From: Bradyrhizobium erythrophlei | Lineage (GTDB): Bacteria > Pseudomonadota > Alphaproteobacteria > Rhizobiales > Xanthobacteraceae | DNA: 64,000 nucleotides | Reading direction: 5' to 3' | NCBI RefSeq assembly: GCF_900142985.1 | Contig: NZ_LT670849.1 | Coordinates: 1,612,001 to 1,676,000 of the forward strand | Shown here: positions 51,489 to 60,197 of the stretch, in pieces | Layout of the letters: every line of letters begins with the position of its first letter | How positions within the stretch are numbered: the first letter of the stretch is position 1 | Position numbers and translations under genes: made by a program | Notes under the pieces: model-generated | Databases searched by the model: none | What the model saw: the letters and a program-made list of their open reading frames with translations, nothing else | What the model was told of the DNA's origin: nothing

Positions 51489-52669
51489 TGCTCCAGCACC
51501 ACGCAGTCTTCCGGCGAGAACCACGCCACGACGCGCTGATTCACGCCATAGGCGTCGAAATCAAGCCGCGTCGTATTGGCCATCGCAGAGCGCAGCACCA
51601 AACCGCTATCGAGCCTGATCTTGTAGCAGGTCGAGCCGCCGAGATAGCCGACGTCGGTGACAACTCCTTCGAGCCGGTTGATGGCACGCGCATCGTCGGA
51701 GGGCGGCGCACGGCGGGACAGCTTGACCTTTTCGGGACGGATCGCGACACAAAGATCGGTCCTGGTGAGCGGCTGGCGCGGTTCCGCGACGTGGATCGTT
51801 CCGGCTTCGGTGGTTGCGATCGCAATGCGCCGCGCCATCATCAGGATCTTGTCGGCGCTCGCTTCGAGTTGGCCCTCGATCAGGTTGATGTCGCCAACGA
51901 ATTCGGCGATCCAGCGCGAGCGCGGCGCTTCATAGAGTTCGCGCGGGGTCGCAACCTGCTGAAGGCGGCCGGCATCCATCACGCCGATCCGGCCTGCCAT
52001 CGTCATCGCTTCCTGCTGGTCGTGGGTCACGATGACGAAGGTCAGGCCGAGCCGCCGCTGCAATTCCATCAATTCGAGTTGGGTGCTTTCACGCAGCTTT
52101 TTGTCCAGCGCCGCGAGCGGCTCGTCAAGCAGCAACAGTTGCGGGCGGCGCGCCAGCGATCGCGCCAGCGCCACGCGTTGCCGCTGGCCGCCGGAGAGCT
52201 GGTCGGGCTTGCGCTTTTCCATTCCTTCCAGCTTGACGAGCGCGATCATCTCGGCGACGCGCGCATCGATGTCGGCCGATGGCAGGCGGGCGCGCTTCAG
52301 TCCGAACGCGATGTTGTCCCGCACGTTCAAATGCGGAAACAGCGCATAGCTCTGGAACATCATGTTGACAGGGCGCTGATGCGGCGGGACCTGCGCGATG
52401 TCCTTGCCATCGAGCAGGATGCGCCCTTCATCGGGCGTTTCGAAGCCGGCCAGCATTCTGAGCAGCGTGGTCTTGCCGCAACCACTGGGGCCGAGCAGCG
52501 CGAAGAATTCGCCGGCCTGAATGTCGAGCGACAACGCATCGACCGCGCGAAATCCGCCGAATGTCTTGACGACCGATTCAATAGAAAGGAGCGGCGTGCC
52601 AGGCACTGTGCGCGGCAGGTATTGCGGCGAATCCGCCTGCTTTGCGGTATTCGCGGGTTCTTCGGTCAT
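51485..52669 (-). CDS. potG: ABC transporter ATP-binding protein (PotG/PotA type)
   Basis: A 394-aa ATPase: Walker A LLGPSGCGKTTLLRMLAGF, Q-loop MMFQSYALFPHLNVRDN, signature LSGGQRQRVALARSLA, Walker B LLLLDEPLAALDKKLRE, H-loop VTHDQQEAMTMAGRI, then a C-terminal TOBE regulatory region (DLCVAIRPEKVKLSRR). ATG 52669 (MTEEPAN) is chosen over an in-frame start at 52687. It is the only importer ATPase in the window and could in principle also serve the sugar permeases at 48-49.8 kb, since CUT1-type and polyamine-type ATPases are similar. Confidence 0.9.
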   Translation of the reverse strand: MTEEPANTAKQADSPQYLPRTVPGTPLLSIESVVKTFGGFRAVDALSLDIQAGEFFALLGPSGCGKTTLLRMLAGFETPDEGRILLDGKDIAQVPPHQRPVNMMFQSYALFPHLNVRDNIAFGLKRARLPSADIDARVAEMIALVKLEGMEKRKPDQLSGGQRQRVALARSLARRPQLLLLDEPLAALDKKLRESTQLELMELQRRLGLTFVIVTHDQQEAMTMAGRIGVMDAGRLQQVATPRELYEAPRSRWIAEFVGDINLIEGQLEASADKILMMARRIAIATTEAGTIHVAEPRQPLTRTDLCVAIRPEKVKLSRRAPPSDDARAINRLEGVVTDVGYLGGSTCYKIRLDSGLVLRSAMANTTRLDFDAYGVNQRVVAWFSPEDCVVLEQ

Positions 52670-52761
52670 GCTCTCGGCCCGCCCCATGGAAGGCGCAAGC
52701 TAACCCTACCGCAGTCCTGGCTCAACCGCAGCGCTGTGGATGGCTGCCGGATATTCTCCCG

Positions 52762-54228
52762 TCATGCCGTAGCCATGAAGGTCGCCAGGCGTTCGCGATC
52801 GGCCTGCTCCATGGTCAGGCCGAGCTTCGAGCGGCGCCAGAGAATATCGTCGGGGAAACGGGCCCATTCCCTGGTCATGAGGTAGCGCACCTCTGCTTCG
52901 GTGAGCTCCGGTCCAAAACTCTCGCCGAGATCGGCCTTCTGTCTGGCTTCGCCAAGCATCTCGCCAAGCCGCGAACCGTAGGCCGCGACGAGTCGCAGCG
53001 CCTGATCGGCGGTCAGGAATTTCCAACGCTCACGCGCATTCTCCACTTCCGTCTCAAACCCGTGACGCGGGAAATCTCCGCCGGGAAGTACGGCTTGCGC
53101 GCTCCACGGCTTTGACATCGGATAGAACGGCAACAGACGAGAGACCGCACGTTCAGCGCGCAGCCGCGCGGTTGTAACGTCGCCGCCAAAAATGGTGAGG
53201 AGCGGCGCCCGGCGCCGCCGCGCATCAAACGTCACCGTCCCTTCACGGGCGAAACGTTTGCCCGGGCGTCCCGTCACAAGGTTGACGCCGGCGACCGACC
53301 GGATCACGTCGGAGGGATCGATGTGCTCTCGGAAATAGCGGTTGGCGGCATCGCAAAGATACGTGACTTCATGGGCGGATATCGCCACCGCCGCCGGATC
53401 CCCGACAAAGCTCCGCGCGACCGTGCCGATCATGGTGAAATCGCGCTGATACGGACTGGCGAAGACGAGCCTTCGGTCCGAGTTCTGCAGGACATAGACG
53501 TTATCGGTTTCGAACAGGCGGCGGACGATGATCTGGCCGAGCTTGACGGCGCTGGCGCGCGGCGGCGGCACCCGCAGCACGGTCTCCGCAACCGTCGCGG
53601 TCCACGCGCCCGCGGCGTTGACAAGCGCCCTTGTCGTGATCACCTGGCGATGGCCACGGTCAATCACCACAAGCCGCCAGATGTCACTGCGATCGGCACG
53701 CACGCATCGCGCGCCGGTACGGATCACCGCGCCTCGCTCCGCCGCATCGACGGCGCTCGCAATGACCAGACGCGAATCGTCCGCCAGGCAATCCGAATAT
53801 CCGAAGGCTGTCCCGAACGGCCGCTGCAAGGCATCGCCGATCGGATGATGGGTGATATCGATCGCGGCCGAGCGCGGCAGGCTATCCCGCGGGGCCAGAC
53901 GGTCGTAGACGAACAGCCCAAGCTGCAGCAGCCAGGGCGGACGCTCGTCCGAATGGGCCGGGATCACGAAATGCGCCGGCCGCACCAGATGCGGCGCGAT
54001 CCGCATCCAGGCCTCGCGCTCGGCGAGTGCTTCCCGTGTACGGCGAAATGCCCGGCGCTCGAGCACCGCCAGATCGCCTTGGATCAGCCGTCCGCTGGCA
54101 CACGAGGCCGCGCCGCCAAGGTCGCCCTGCTCGATCAGAATGACGCGCAGGCCGCGTCCGGCGGCGTCACGAGCCACGCTGACGCCGTTCAACCCGCCGC
54201 CGATGATCGCAAGATCGTAATCCGCCAT
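52762..54228 (-). CDS. GlpD-like FAD-dependent glycerol-3-phosphate dehydrogenase paralog
   Basis: A 488-aa flavoprotein colinear with GlpD: FAD motif LAIIGGGLNGVSVARDAAGRG, RALVNAAGAWTATVAE, ENARERWKFLTADQALRL and the C-terminal domain VRYLMTREWARFPDDILWRRSKLGL. Several otherwise conserved active-site blocks differ: SSASxKLIHGGLRYLE is SCASGRLIQGDLAVLE, SGVRPL is AGVNLV, and FGGKLTT is FGGDVTT (Lys to Asp). G3P oxidation is therefore doubtful; it may act on another 2-hydroxy or polyol substrate. It lies 92 bp upstream of potG in the same direction. Confidence 0.8.
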   Translation of the reverse strand: MADYDLAIIGGGLNGVSVARDAAGRGLRVILIEQGDLGGAASCASGRLIQGDLAVLERRAFRRTREALAEREAWMRIAPHLVRPAHFVIPAHSDERPPWLLQLGLFVYDRLAPRDSLPRSAAIDITHHPIGDALQRPFGTAFGYSDCLADDSRLVIASAVDAAERGAVIRTGARCVRADRSDIWRLVVIDRGHRQVITTRALVNAAGAWTATVAETVLRVPPPRASAVKLGQIIVRRLFETDNVYVLQNSDRRLVFASPYQRDFTMIGTVARSFVGDPAAVAISAHEVTYLCDAANRYFREHIDPSDVIRSVAGVNLVTGRPGKRFAREGTVTFDARRRRAPLLTIFGGDVTTARLRAERAVSRLLPFYPMSKPWSAQAVLPGGDFPRHGFETEVENARERWKFLTADQALRLVAAYGSRLGEMLGEARQKADLGESFGPELTEAEVRYLMTREWARFPDDILWRRSKLGLTMEQADRERLATFMATA

Positions 54229-54318
54229 GTCCCCGCGTCTTGTAGAGAGGCTGTCCTTCCCTTGACGGGATTAGCGGCGAAAGCAAGGAAAAGGAGAGAG
54301 GTAGAATACCGACTTGAT

Positions 54319-57003
54319 CTAGCCGGTCTTGCGCACTGGTTCGACGGGATCGCTTGGAGCGCGGCCGACCAGCGTGCTGTACTGCTCGATCGGAAGCGGT
54401 TTTCCGATGAAATAGCCCTGCACCGCGTCGCAGCCCTGTTCGGCGAGGAAGCCGAGCTGCTCCTGGGTTTCGACGCCTTCGGCGACGATCGACATTTCCA
54501 GGCCATGGCCGAGGCCGATCACCGCCCGCACGATCGCCGCCGATTGCGGGTTGCGTCCGAGGTTCATGACAAAGGCGCGGTCGATCTTGATTTTGTCGAA
54601 CGGGAAGGCCTGCAAGTAGCTGAGCGACGAGTAGCCGCTGCCGAAATCGTCCATCGAGATGCGCACGCCGAGCCCTTTCAGGCGCCGCAACAGCGACAGA
54701 CCGCGATCGAAATCCTCGATCAGCACGCCTTCGGTGATTTCGAGTTCCAGCCGTCCTGGTGCTAGGCCGGTCTCGAGCAGGATCGAGTGCACGAGGCTGA
54801 CGACGTCGCCATGCATGAATTGCGCCGGTGACAGGTTGACGGCCACCTGCAACGGCACCGGCCAGGAGGCCGCCTCGCGGCAGGCTTCGCGAAGAATCCA
54901 CTGGCCCATCTCGAAGATCAGGCCGCTCTCTTCCGCCAGCGGAATGAAATCGGATGGCGGCACGAAGCCACGTGTGGGGTGACGCCAGCGCGCCAGCGCC
55001 TCAAAGCCGATGATCTCGCCATTGCCCGTTCCGTGGCGCGACGACGCCTGCGGCTGGTAGTACAGCGAGATTTCGCTATTCTTGATGGCGGTCGAGAGAT
55101 CCTGGTGCAGCACGCGCCGGTCGCGAATCTGCTGATCCATCTCCGGTTCGTAGATGCTGATGGTACCGCGTGATTTCGCCTTGGCGCGCGACAGCGCCGC
55201 GCCGGCGTTGGCGAGCAGGGAGGCCGCGTCACGGCCGTTATGCGGGAAGATCGAGATGCCCGTGGTCGCCCCGGTGCGAACCGATTTGCCGTCGATCACG
55301 AATTCCTTGGCCAGCGTCTCGGCGAGTTGCTCCGCCAGCAGCATGCCGGCAATCGGCTGCTTGCCGTCGATGATCAAGCCGAAGGCGTCGCCGGAAAGCC
55401 GCGCCACCACGCCACCACGCGCAGACGCCTGCATCCGCTGCGCCACCTCGATCAGAAGCTTGTCGCCCACGGCATGGCCGAACACATCGTTGACTTCGTT
55501 GAGACCATCGAGGTCGATCGAGAGAACCGCGAATTCTTCTTCGGCCTCGGTGCAGGCCTCGATCATCTGCGTCAACGCCTGGAGGAATGCCGCGCGGTTC
55601 GGCAGATCGGTCAGGCCGTCGTGATAGGCCATGTGGGCCATGCGCGACTCGGTCTGACGGCGATCGGTGACGTCTTCGTGGGTCTTGATCAGGTATTGCG
55701 GTTCGCCCCTGTCATTGAGCACGGTTACCCGGCGCGTCAGGAACAGCCGCAGGCCGTCCTTGGTGCTGATCGGATGCTCTTCGGTAAGCGGCCGGCGTCC
55801 TTTGAGCGCGGCCTCGTCACGCGCCACGATGAGCCTGGCTTCGCGAGCATTGAAGATTTCTGCGGCGGTCAACCCGGCGACTTCTTCGCGGCGACGGTTG
55901 AGAATGGTTTCCGCGCTGCGGTTTGCCAGCAGGTATCGCCCGTCGCTCGCGCGTTCGACCGTCAGCGAGACCGGGATGTTATCGACGACCAGTTCGAGAA
56001 ACTTCTTGGTGCTCTCCAGTTCCTGCGAAAGCACGTTGCGATCGGTCACGTCATCGAACAGCGCGATCAGGAATTCCGGCTCGCCTTTGTCATTGCGCGC
56101 GACCACGCGGCTGCTGGCCAGCACCCGCTTGCGCGAACCGCGCTCGACCACGAATTCATTGCTGAACGAACCTTCCGTTGCATGCAGCGCGGCACGATCG
56201 GCCGCCTCGATACGGGCTGCCGTGTCATGCGTGAATATCTCGTCGGCGCGCTTGCCGACGATGTAGTCCCGGGAGAAACGCGAGAAGCGTTCGAACGCGC
56301 GATTGGCGAAGATGTAACGCCCGTCGTCGATGCTCTTGGCGGCGACGCAGACCGGAATGTTTTCAAGCACGGATTCGAGGAACTGCTTGGTGGAAGCAAG
56401 TTCGCGCGACAGCGAGCGCTGTTCGCTACAGTCTTCGTGCGTGGCGATCGAGCCGCCGTTCGACAACGGAAAATATCTGACGTGAACGGCCTTGCCGCCC
56501 GGCAATTCGGTGATGAGGCCTTCGGCCTCGCCCGATCGCGCATAGAATTCGTCGATGCTGACATCGAGTGTACCGCGCTGAAGGCGAAGTTCGAGCAGCC
56601 CCCTGCCCGTCATGTCCGGCGTGATGTCCGAACGGGCGAGGCTGTAAATCTCGAGGTAACGGTCGTTAAGGAAGACGATCCGTTGGCGCGGGTTGGTGAT
56701 CACCACCCCCTGCTTGAGATTGTTGAGCGCGGAACTGACGAACACGTTTCGGCGCTGCTGCGACAGCCTGAAGCGGCGCAAGGTCGACATCACCCAGATC
56801 CAGACGGCGATCAGGAAGCAGCCTGCAACCAGGCCGCCAAGCACGACGTCCGAGACAACGTCCGGATCGGCCGCACTCAGATACTTGATCAAGCCGGATT
56901 CGGGGGTGGAGGCGGTGGCGGCCCAAAAGGACGCAACCAGGCACAGCACGACCCCTGCCGGAATCATGATCCTGCCGCCTGCCTGCCAGTTCTTGTCGGC
57001 CAT
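54319..57003 (-). CDS. Membrane PAS-GGDEF-EAL protein, predicted c-di-GMP phosphodiesterase
   Basis: An 894-aa inner-membrane protein. Two N-terminal helices (IMIPAGVVLCLVASFWAATA; VVLGGLVAGCFLIAVWIWVM), then three PAS domains (about 95-460; repeated ASTKQFLESVLENIPVCV and ESTKKFLELVVDNIPVSL). The GGDEF domain has motif LSGDAF in place of GGDEF, so no cyclase activity is expected. The EAL domain is intact (IGFEALARWRHP, ELEITEGVL, SMDDFGSGYSSLSYL, KIDRAFV, VAEGVET). Likely hydrolyses c-di-GMP, with the dead GGDEF perhaps sensing GTP. Confidence 0.9.
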   Translation of the reverse strand: MADKNWQAGGRIMIPAGVVLCLVASFWAATASTPESGLIKYLSAADPDVVSDVVLGGLVAGCFLIAVWIWVMSTLRRFRLSQQRRNVFVSSALNNLKQGVVITNPRQRIVFLNDRYLEIYSLARSDITPDMTGRGLLELRLQRGTLDVSIDEFYARSGEAEGLITELPGGKAVHVRYFPLSNGGSIATHEDCSEQRSLSRELASTKQFLESVLENIPVCVAAKSIDDGRYIFANRAFERFSRFSRDYIVGKRADEIFTHDTAARIEAADRAALHATEGSFSNEFVVERGSRKRVLASSRVVARNDKGEPEFLIALFDDVTDRNVLSQELESTKKFLELVVDNIPVSLTVERASDGRYLLANRSAETILNRRREEVAGLTAAEIFNAREARLIVARDEAALKGRRPLTEEHPISTKDGLRLFLTRRVTVLNDRGEPQYLIKTHEDVTDRRQTESRMAHMAYHDGLTDLPNRAAFLQALTQMIEACTEAEEEFAVLSIDLDGLNEVNDVFGHAVGDKLLIEVAQRMQASARGGVVARLSGDAFGLIIDGKQPIAGMLLAEQLAETLAKEFVIDGKSVRTGATTGISIFPHNGRDAASLLANAGAALSRAKAKSRGTISIYEPEMDQQIRDRRVLHQDLSTAIKNSEISLYYQPQASSRHGTGNGEIIGFEALARWRHPTRGFVPPSDFIPLAEESGLIFEMGQWILREACREAASWPVPLQVAVNLSPAQFMHGDVVSLVHSILLETGLAPGRLELEITEGVLIEDFDRGLSLLRRLKGLGVRISMDDFGSGYSSLSYLQAFPFDKIKIDRAFVMNLGRNPQSAAIVRAVIGLGHGLEMSIVAEGVETQEQLGFLAEQGCDAVQGYFIGKPLPIEQYSTLVGRAPSDPVEPVRKTG

Positions 57004-57299
57004 CGGTCACCCGCGGAATACTGGGGCCGGAGTTTCTGGCGTCACGGGTTTGGATCAGGTAAACGCGTACCCCAGCCGGGTTCGTTTGGGTGGGAAATTG
57101 CGCCAATTGGCGGGACATGATTAATGGATCACTAATGATTTGGGCCGGACAACTTCCGAAATAAATCCAACGAGTTGCTTAAACCAACGAACCACAACCA
57201 GAACCCGCGGCCTGCCCGGGCCTTTGACGCGAAAGTTGCAACCAGCCAGCTTTCCCGCCGTCCCGACGAAGCAAGCCAAATCCGGATCAGAATTTTCAC

Positions 57300-58403
57300 A
57301 TGGAAAAGGTCGAGTGCGTCGTCGTCGGTGCGGGAGTGATCGGCCTTGCCGTGGCGCGGCGGCTGGCTCAAAGCGGCCGCGAGGTGATCGTGCTGGAGGC
57401 GGCCGAGGGAATCGGAACCATCACCTCCTCGCGCAACAGCGAAGTCATCCACGCCGGGATCTACTACCGCGCCGGCAGCCTGATGGCGCGGATGTGCGTC
57501 AGCGGCAAGCACGCGCTTTACAGCTATTGCCGCGAGCAAGGCGTCCCGCATCGCAATTGCGGCAAGCTGATCGTGGCGACGACGCCCGCCGAAACGGAAA
57601 AGCTGGCATCGATCAGGGCGCATGCCGAGGCCAATGGCGTGGCCGACCTGCAAGTGCTTTCGGGTGAAGCCGCACGGGCCATGGAGCCCGCACTGTCTTG
57701 CGAGGCGGCGTTGCTGTCACCCTCCACCGGCATCGTCGACAGTCACGCTTATATGCTCGCGCTGCGCGGCAATGCCGAAGATGCCGGCGCCGCCTTTGCG
57801 TTTCACACGCCGTTGCTCGGCGCGCGAGCACGCGGCGGCCACGTCGAGATCGACGCCGGCGGCGAGACGCCGATGTCGCTTTCGTGCAAACTTCTGGTCA
57901 ACGCCGCGGGCCTCGGCGCCACGACGGTAGCGCGCAGCATCGACGGCATGCCGGTGGAAAAGATCCCGCCGGCTTACCTCGCCAAGGGCAACTACTTCAG
58001 TTGCGCGGCGCGGGCGCCGTTTTCGCATCTGATTTATCCGGTGCCGGAGCCTGGCGGGCTCGGCGTCCACCTCACGCTCGACATGGCGGGACAGGCGCGG
58101 TTCGGACCTGACGTCGAATGGGTCGACAGCATCGATTACGCGGTCGACCCAGTTCGGGCTGAGCGGTTTTATCCGGCGATCCGCCGTTATTGGCCGGCGC
58201 TGCCGGATGGCGCGCTGATGCCGAGTTACTCGGGCATGCGGCCGAAAATCGTGCCGCCCGCGGTCGCGGTGCAGGACTTCCTGATCCAAGGACCGAAAGA
58301 CCACGGCATCGACGGGCTGATCAACCTGTTCGGCATTGAATCGCCGGGGCTCACGTCATCGCTCGCGATCGCCGACTACGTCGGCGATTTGGCGGAAGCG
58401 TGA
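57300..58403 (+). CDS. FAD-dependent oxidoreductase, L-2-hydroxyglutarate oxidase (LhgO)-like
   Basis: A 367-aa DAO-family flavoprotein: FAD motif [21 protein letters not shown], the LhgO-like [79 protein letters not shown] and [18 protein letters not shown]. LhgO-type enzymes oxidise L-2-hydroxyglutarate to 2-oxoglutarate and pass electrons to the quinone pool. The substrate is inferred from the family. Confidence 0.85.
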   Translation: MEKVECVVVGAGVIGLAVARRLAQSGREVIVLEAAEGIGTITSSRNSEVIHAGIYYRAGSLMARMCVSGKHALYSYCREQGVPHRNCGKLIVATTPAETEKLASIRAHAEANGVADLQVLSGEAARAMEPALSCEAALLSPSTGIVDSHAYMLALRGNAEDAGAAFAFHTPLLGARARGGHVEIDAGGETPMSLSCKLLVNAAGLGATTVARSIDGMPVEKIPPAYLAKGNYFSCAARAPFSHLIYPVPEPGGLGVHLTLDMAGQARFGPDVEWVDSIDYAVDPVRAERFYPAIRRYWPALPDGALMPSYSGMRPKIVPPAVAVQDFLIQGPKDHGIDGLINLFGIESPGLTSSLAIADYVGDLAEA

Positions 58404-58490
58404 GAATCTATTGAGAATATGCCATCGACCGGACGCGCCAGTCGATCCTGACAGCGCCGGCGATCAAACAGGTCTGGTCTGGCTATTGAA

Positions 58491-58676
58491 TTAATGCAAC
58501 GTGGCGCTGGCCGAATGCTTCAATCGCTCGATTTCGTCCTTGACCATCAACTTCCGGCGCTTCAATTCGACAATCTGCAAGTCATCTGTTGAAAGGTGTA
58601 GAAGAGCTTCGTGCAATTCGTTTTCGAGAACCTTGTGTTTCCGTTCCAGTTCAACGAGATGTGCGTGAATTGCCAT
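58491..58676 (-). CDS. DUF465 (YdcH-like) small coiled-coil protein
   Basis: A 61-aa protein: HLVELERKHKVLENELHEAL, then LQIVELKRRKLMVKDEIERLKH. Two helices are joined by a short turn, the typical DUF465 pattern. GAGGAGG lies upstream of the ATG. Function unknown; a second member is at 59236. Confidence 0.9.
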   Translation of the reverse strand: MAIHAHLVELERKHKVLENELHEALLHLSTDDLQIVELKRRKLMVKDEIERLKHSASATLH

Positions 58677-59235
58677 TCGAAACCTCCTCGGTTGGACTAA
58701 GACCTCAGATTCGATCCGGACATCAAAGTCTACACCAAGGCTTGAATCTGTCGATGGGTTTGAAAGTCGCTGTCCTCATATTTCACCGGCATCTGTAACG
58801 AATCGTGAGCGGGAAGCGCGAAGCCCTTTCGCAACAGCGGGATAAGCGTTCCGCGCAAAAACAAACGCATCCGCACAATGATTGGAACCCGGCAATCCAG
58901 GGCCCTGCCGTCCGGCGTTAACGATCGGACGCAGCGCCGCTATCGACCCGCGAAGGCGCTTGTTGGTTCTGATGGAACGCGCTTGCGGAGCAGGCTGCCA
59001 GGGAGGATAGTTGCGGGTTAGTGTCCCTGTTCTGACATTCGTATCTTATCGCGGCGGGTTCGTTTACGAATGTCAGAACCAAAGGGACACTAGCAAACAT
59101 TTGTTTCAAGTGCGGTTTTGGATTTGACATTCACTCTTCGAGAACTCGCGGCGCCCCTGAAGCGAATGTCAAATCCACCGCGCTTGGCCTGCCGGAATTT
59201 TCGCAAATCTCATCCGCGTTTTGACTAAGTAAACC
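58677..59235. other. Intergenic region with a paired-hairpin repeat (559 bp)
   Basis: No convincing gene. The second half is occupied by paired-hairpin element copy A (59019-59185), which ends about 50 bp before the next DUF465 gene. The first half shows no structure I can name. Confidence 0.6.
59019..59185. repeat. Paired-hairpin element, copy A
   Basis: Hairpin 1 (59019-59092): TAGTGTCCCT / AGGGACACTA, bulge CAA on the right, inner stem GTTCTGACATTCGTA / TACGAATGTCAGAAC. Hairpin 2 (59108-59185): AAGTGCGG / CCGCGCTT, bulge TTTT on the left, inner stem GGATTTGACATTC / GAATGTCAAATCC. The spacer is 15 nt; both loops contain GCGGCG. Confidence 0.85.
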
Positions 59236-59442
59236 ATGACCGACGAAGATGAGCGCGAACTCCAATCCGAGCTCGCAAGGCTGCAACAGGAACACCGCGA
59301 TCTCGACGCTGCGATTGATGCGCTGCATCAGTCGCCCGCGCCGGACCTCTTGCGGCTGCAACGGCTGAAGAAGCGCAAGTTGCAGTTGCGCGACCGCATC
59401 GCCTTCATCGAAGACCAGATCACGCCCGACATCATCGCCTGA
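59236..59442 (+). CDS. DUF465-like small coiled-coil protein
   Basis: A 68-aa protein: LQSELARLQQEHRDLDAAIDALHQ, then DLLRLQRLKKRKLQLRDRIAFIEDQ. It has the same two-helix pattern as the reverse-strand DUF465 gene at 58491, with the KKRKLQLRDRI block matching RRKLMVKDEI there. Confidence 0.85.
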   Translation: MTDEDERELQSELARLQQEHRDLDAAIDALHQSPAPDLLRLQRLKKRKLQLRDRIAFIEDQITPDIIA

Positions 59443-59538
59443 AGCAGACGCTTTGCCGCGCCAAAATGGTCCTTGACTTTTTGAGAACAAAATAGGAACA
59501 TTCGCGCACCCCCAAAACTCCGCCCCCGAGGATGCCTC

Positions 59539-59751
59539 ATGCCCGAAGCTGTCTCGTTTCCCTTTAGCCCGAGCTACGAACTGGCCTGCGATCGGCTGAT
59601 CGCGATGTGCAATGGCGATCCGCGCAGCACGATCAAGGCGCTGATCCTGGCCAACGAATATCTGGAAACCGAATTGAGCGAGTTGCGGGCCAAGGCTGTG
59701 AGCCTGGGCGCGGTCGTCCGACGGTCGCGTTCGAGAGACGACGCGGCCTGA
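59539..59751 (+). CDS. Small conserved-looking hypothetical protein (70 aa)
   Basis: FPFSPSYELACDRLIAMCNGDPRSTIKALILANEYLETELSELRAKAV: helical, with a C-terminal basic tail (VVRRSRSRDD). It lies between two small genes in the same orientation. CCGAGGAT precedes the ATG. No function can be given. Confidence 0.65.
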   Translation: MPEAVSFPFSPSYELACDRLIAMCNGDPRSTIKALILANEYLETELSELRAKAVSLGAVVRRSRSRDDAA

Positions 59752-59757
59752 TCATCT

Positions 59758-59926
59758 CTAGTGTCCCGGTTCCGACATTCGTATCTTGTCGCGAGCCGAG
59801 CACTCTTACGAATGTCAGAACCAAAGGGACACTAGCAACCATATGATTCTAGTGTGGCTTTAACTCTGACGTTCCTTCGAACAACTCGCGGCGAGACTGA
59901 AAGGAACGTCAGAGTCGCCACACTAG
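59758..59926. repeat. Paired-hairpin element, copy B
   Basis: Hairpin 1 (59758-59835): CTAGTGTCCC / GGGACACTAG, bulge AAA on the right, inner stem GGTTCCGACATTCGTA / TACGAATGTCAGAACC with one mismatch. Hairpin 2 (59849-59926): CTAGTGTGGC / GCCACACTAG, bulges TTTAA left and TC right, inner stem CTCTGACGTTCCTT / AAGGAACGTCAGAG. The spacer is 13 nt. It fills almost the whole gap between two small genes. Confidence 0.85.
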
Positions 59927-59940
59927 GCAGGAGCAGGTCC

Positions 59941-60192
59941 ATGGCCAACGTCACCTATTACGTCGCAATGCCGTTTTTCCAGGATGAAGCCGGTCTCCTG
60001 GTCGCAGGTGCCGCGGAAGAGTGTCAGCATTCGACCGCCGCCTTGCGTCGCGCCGAAGCGATGTCACGCGCTGTCGGCAGTATCGGCGCAGTCGCGTTTT
60101 GCCGCAGCGGCGATCCGATGGCCGGCGAATTCAGCGATGCGCGCGTACTGAAAAAGTTCGGCGAGGTGCCGGACGATCTTGCCGGACTATAG
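59941..60192 (+). CDS. Small hypothetical protein (83 aa)
   Basis: NVTYYVAMPFFQDEAGLLVAGAAEECQHSTAALRRAEAMSRAVGSIGAVAFCRSGDPMAGEFSDARVLKKFGEVPDDL: a compact alpha/beta mini-protein, common in Bradyrhizobium to my knowledge, with no known role. ATG 59941 has AGGAGC upstream. The open frame before it belongs to the repeat. Confidence 0.7.
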   Translation: MANVTYYVAMPFFQDEAGLLVAGAAEECQHSTAALRRAEAMSRAVGSIGAVAFCRSGDPMAGEFSDARVLKKFGEVPDDLAGL

Positions 60193-60197
60193 AAGTT

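Noticed and set aside
51488..54765. Two long + strand frames opposite potG and the GlpD-like gene
   Set aside because: Antisense to well-supported genes; no start signals or domains.
55240..57120. 626-codon + strand open frame opposite the GGDEF-EAL gene
   Set aside because: Composition-driven shadow; no domains, and the reverse strand encodes clear PAS and EAL domains.
59019..59926. Possible CRISPR array from the repeated ACATTCGTA/TACGAATGT units
   Set aside because: The repeats are arms of two separate palindromic elements 570 bp apart with a gene between them, not regularly spaced direct repeats, and no cas genes are present.
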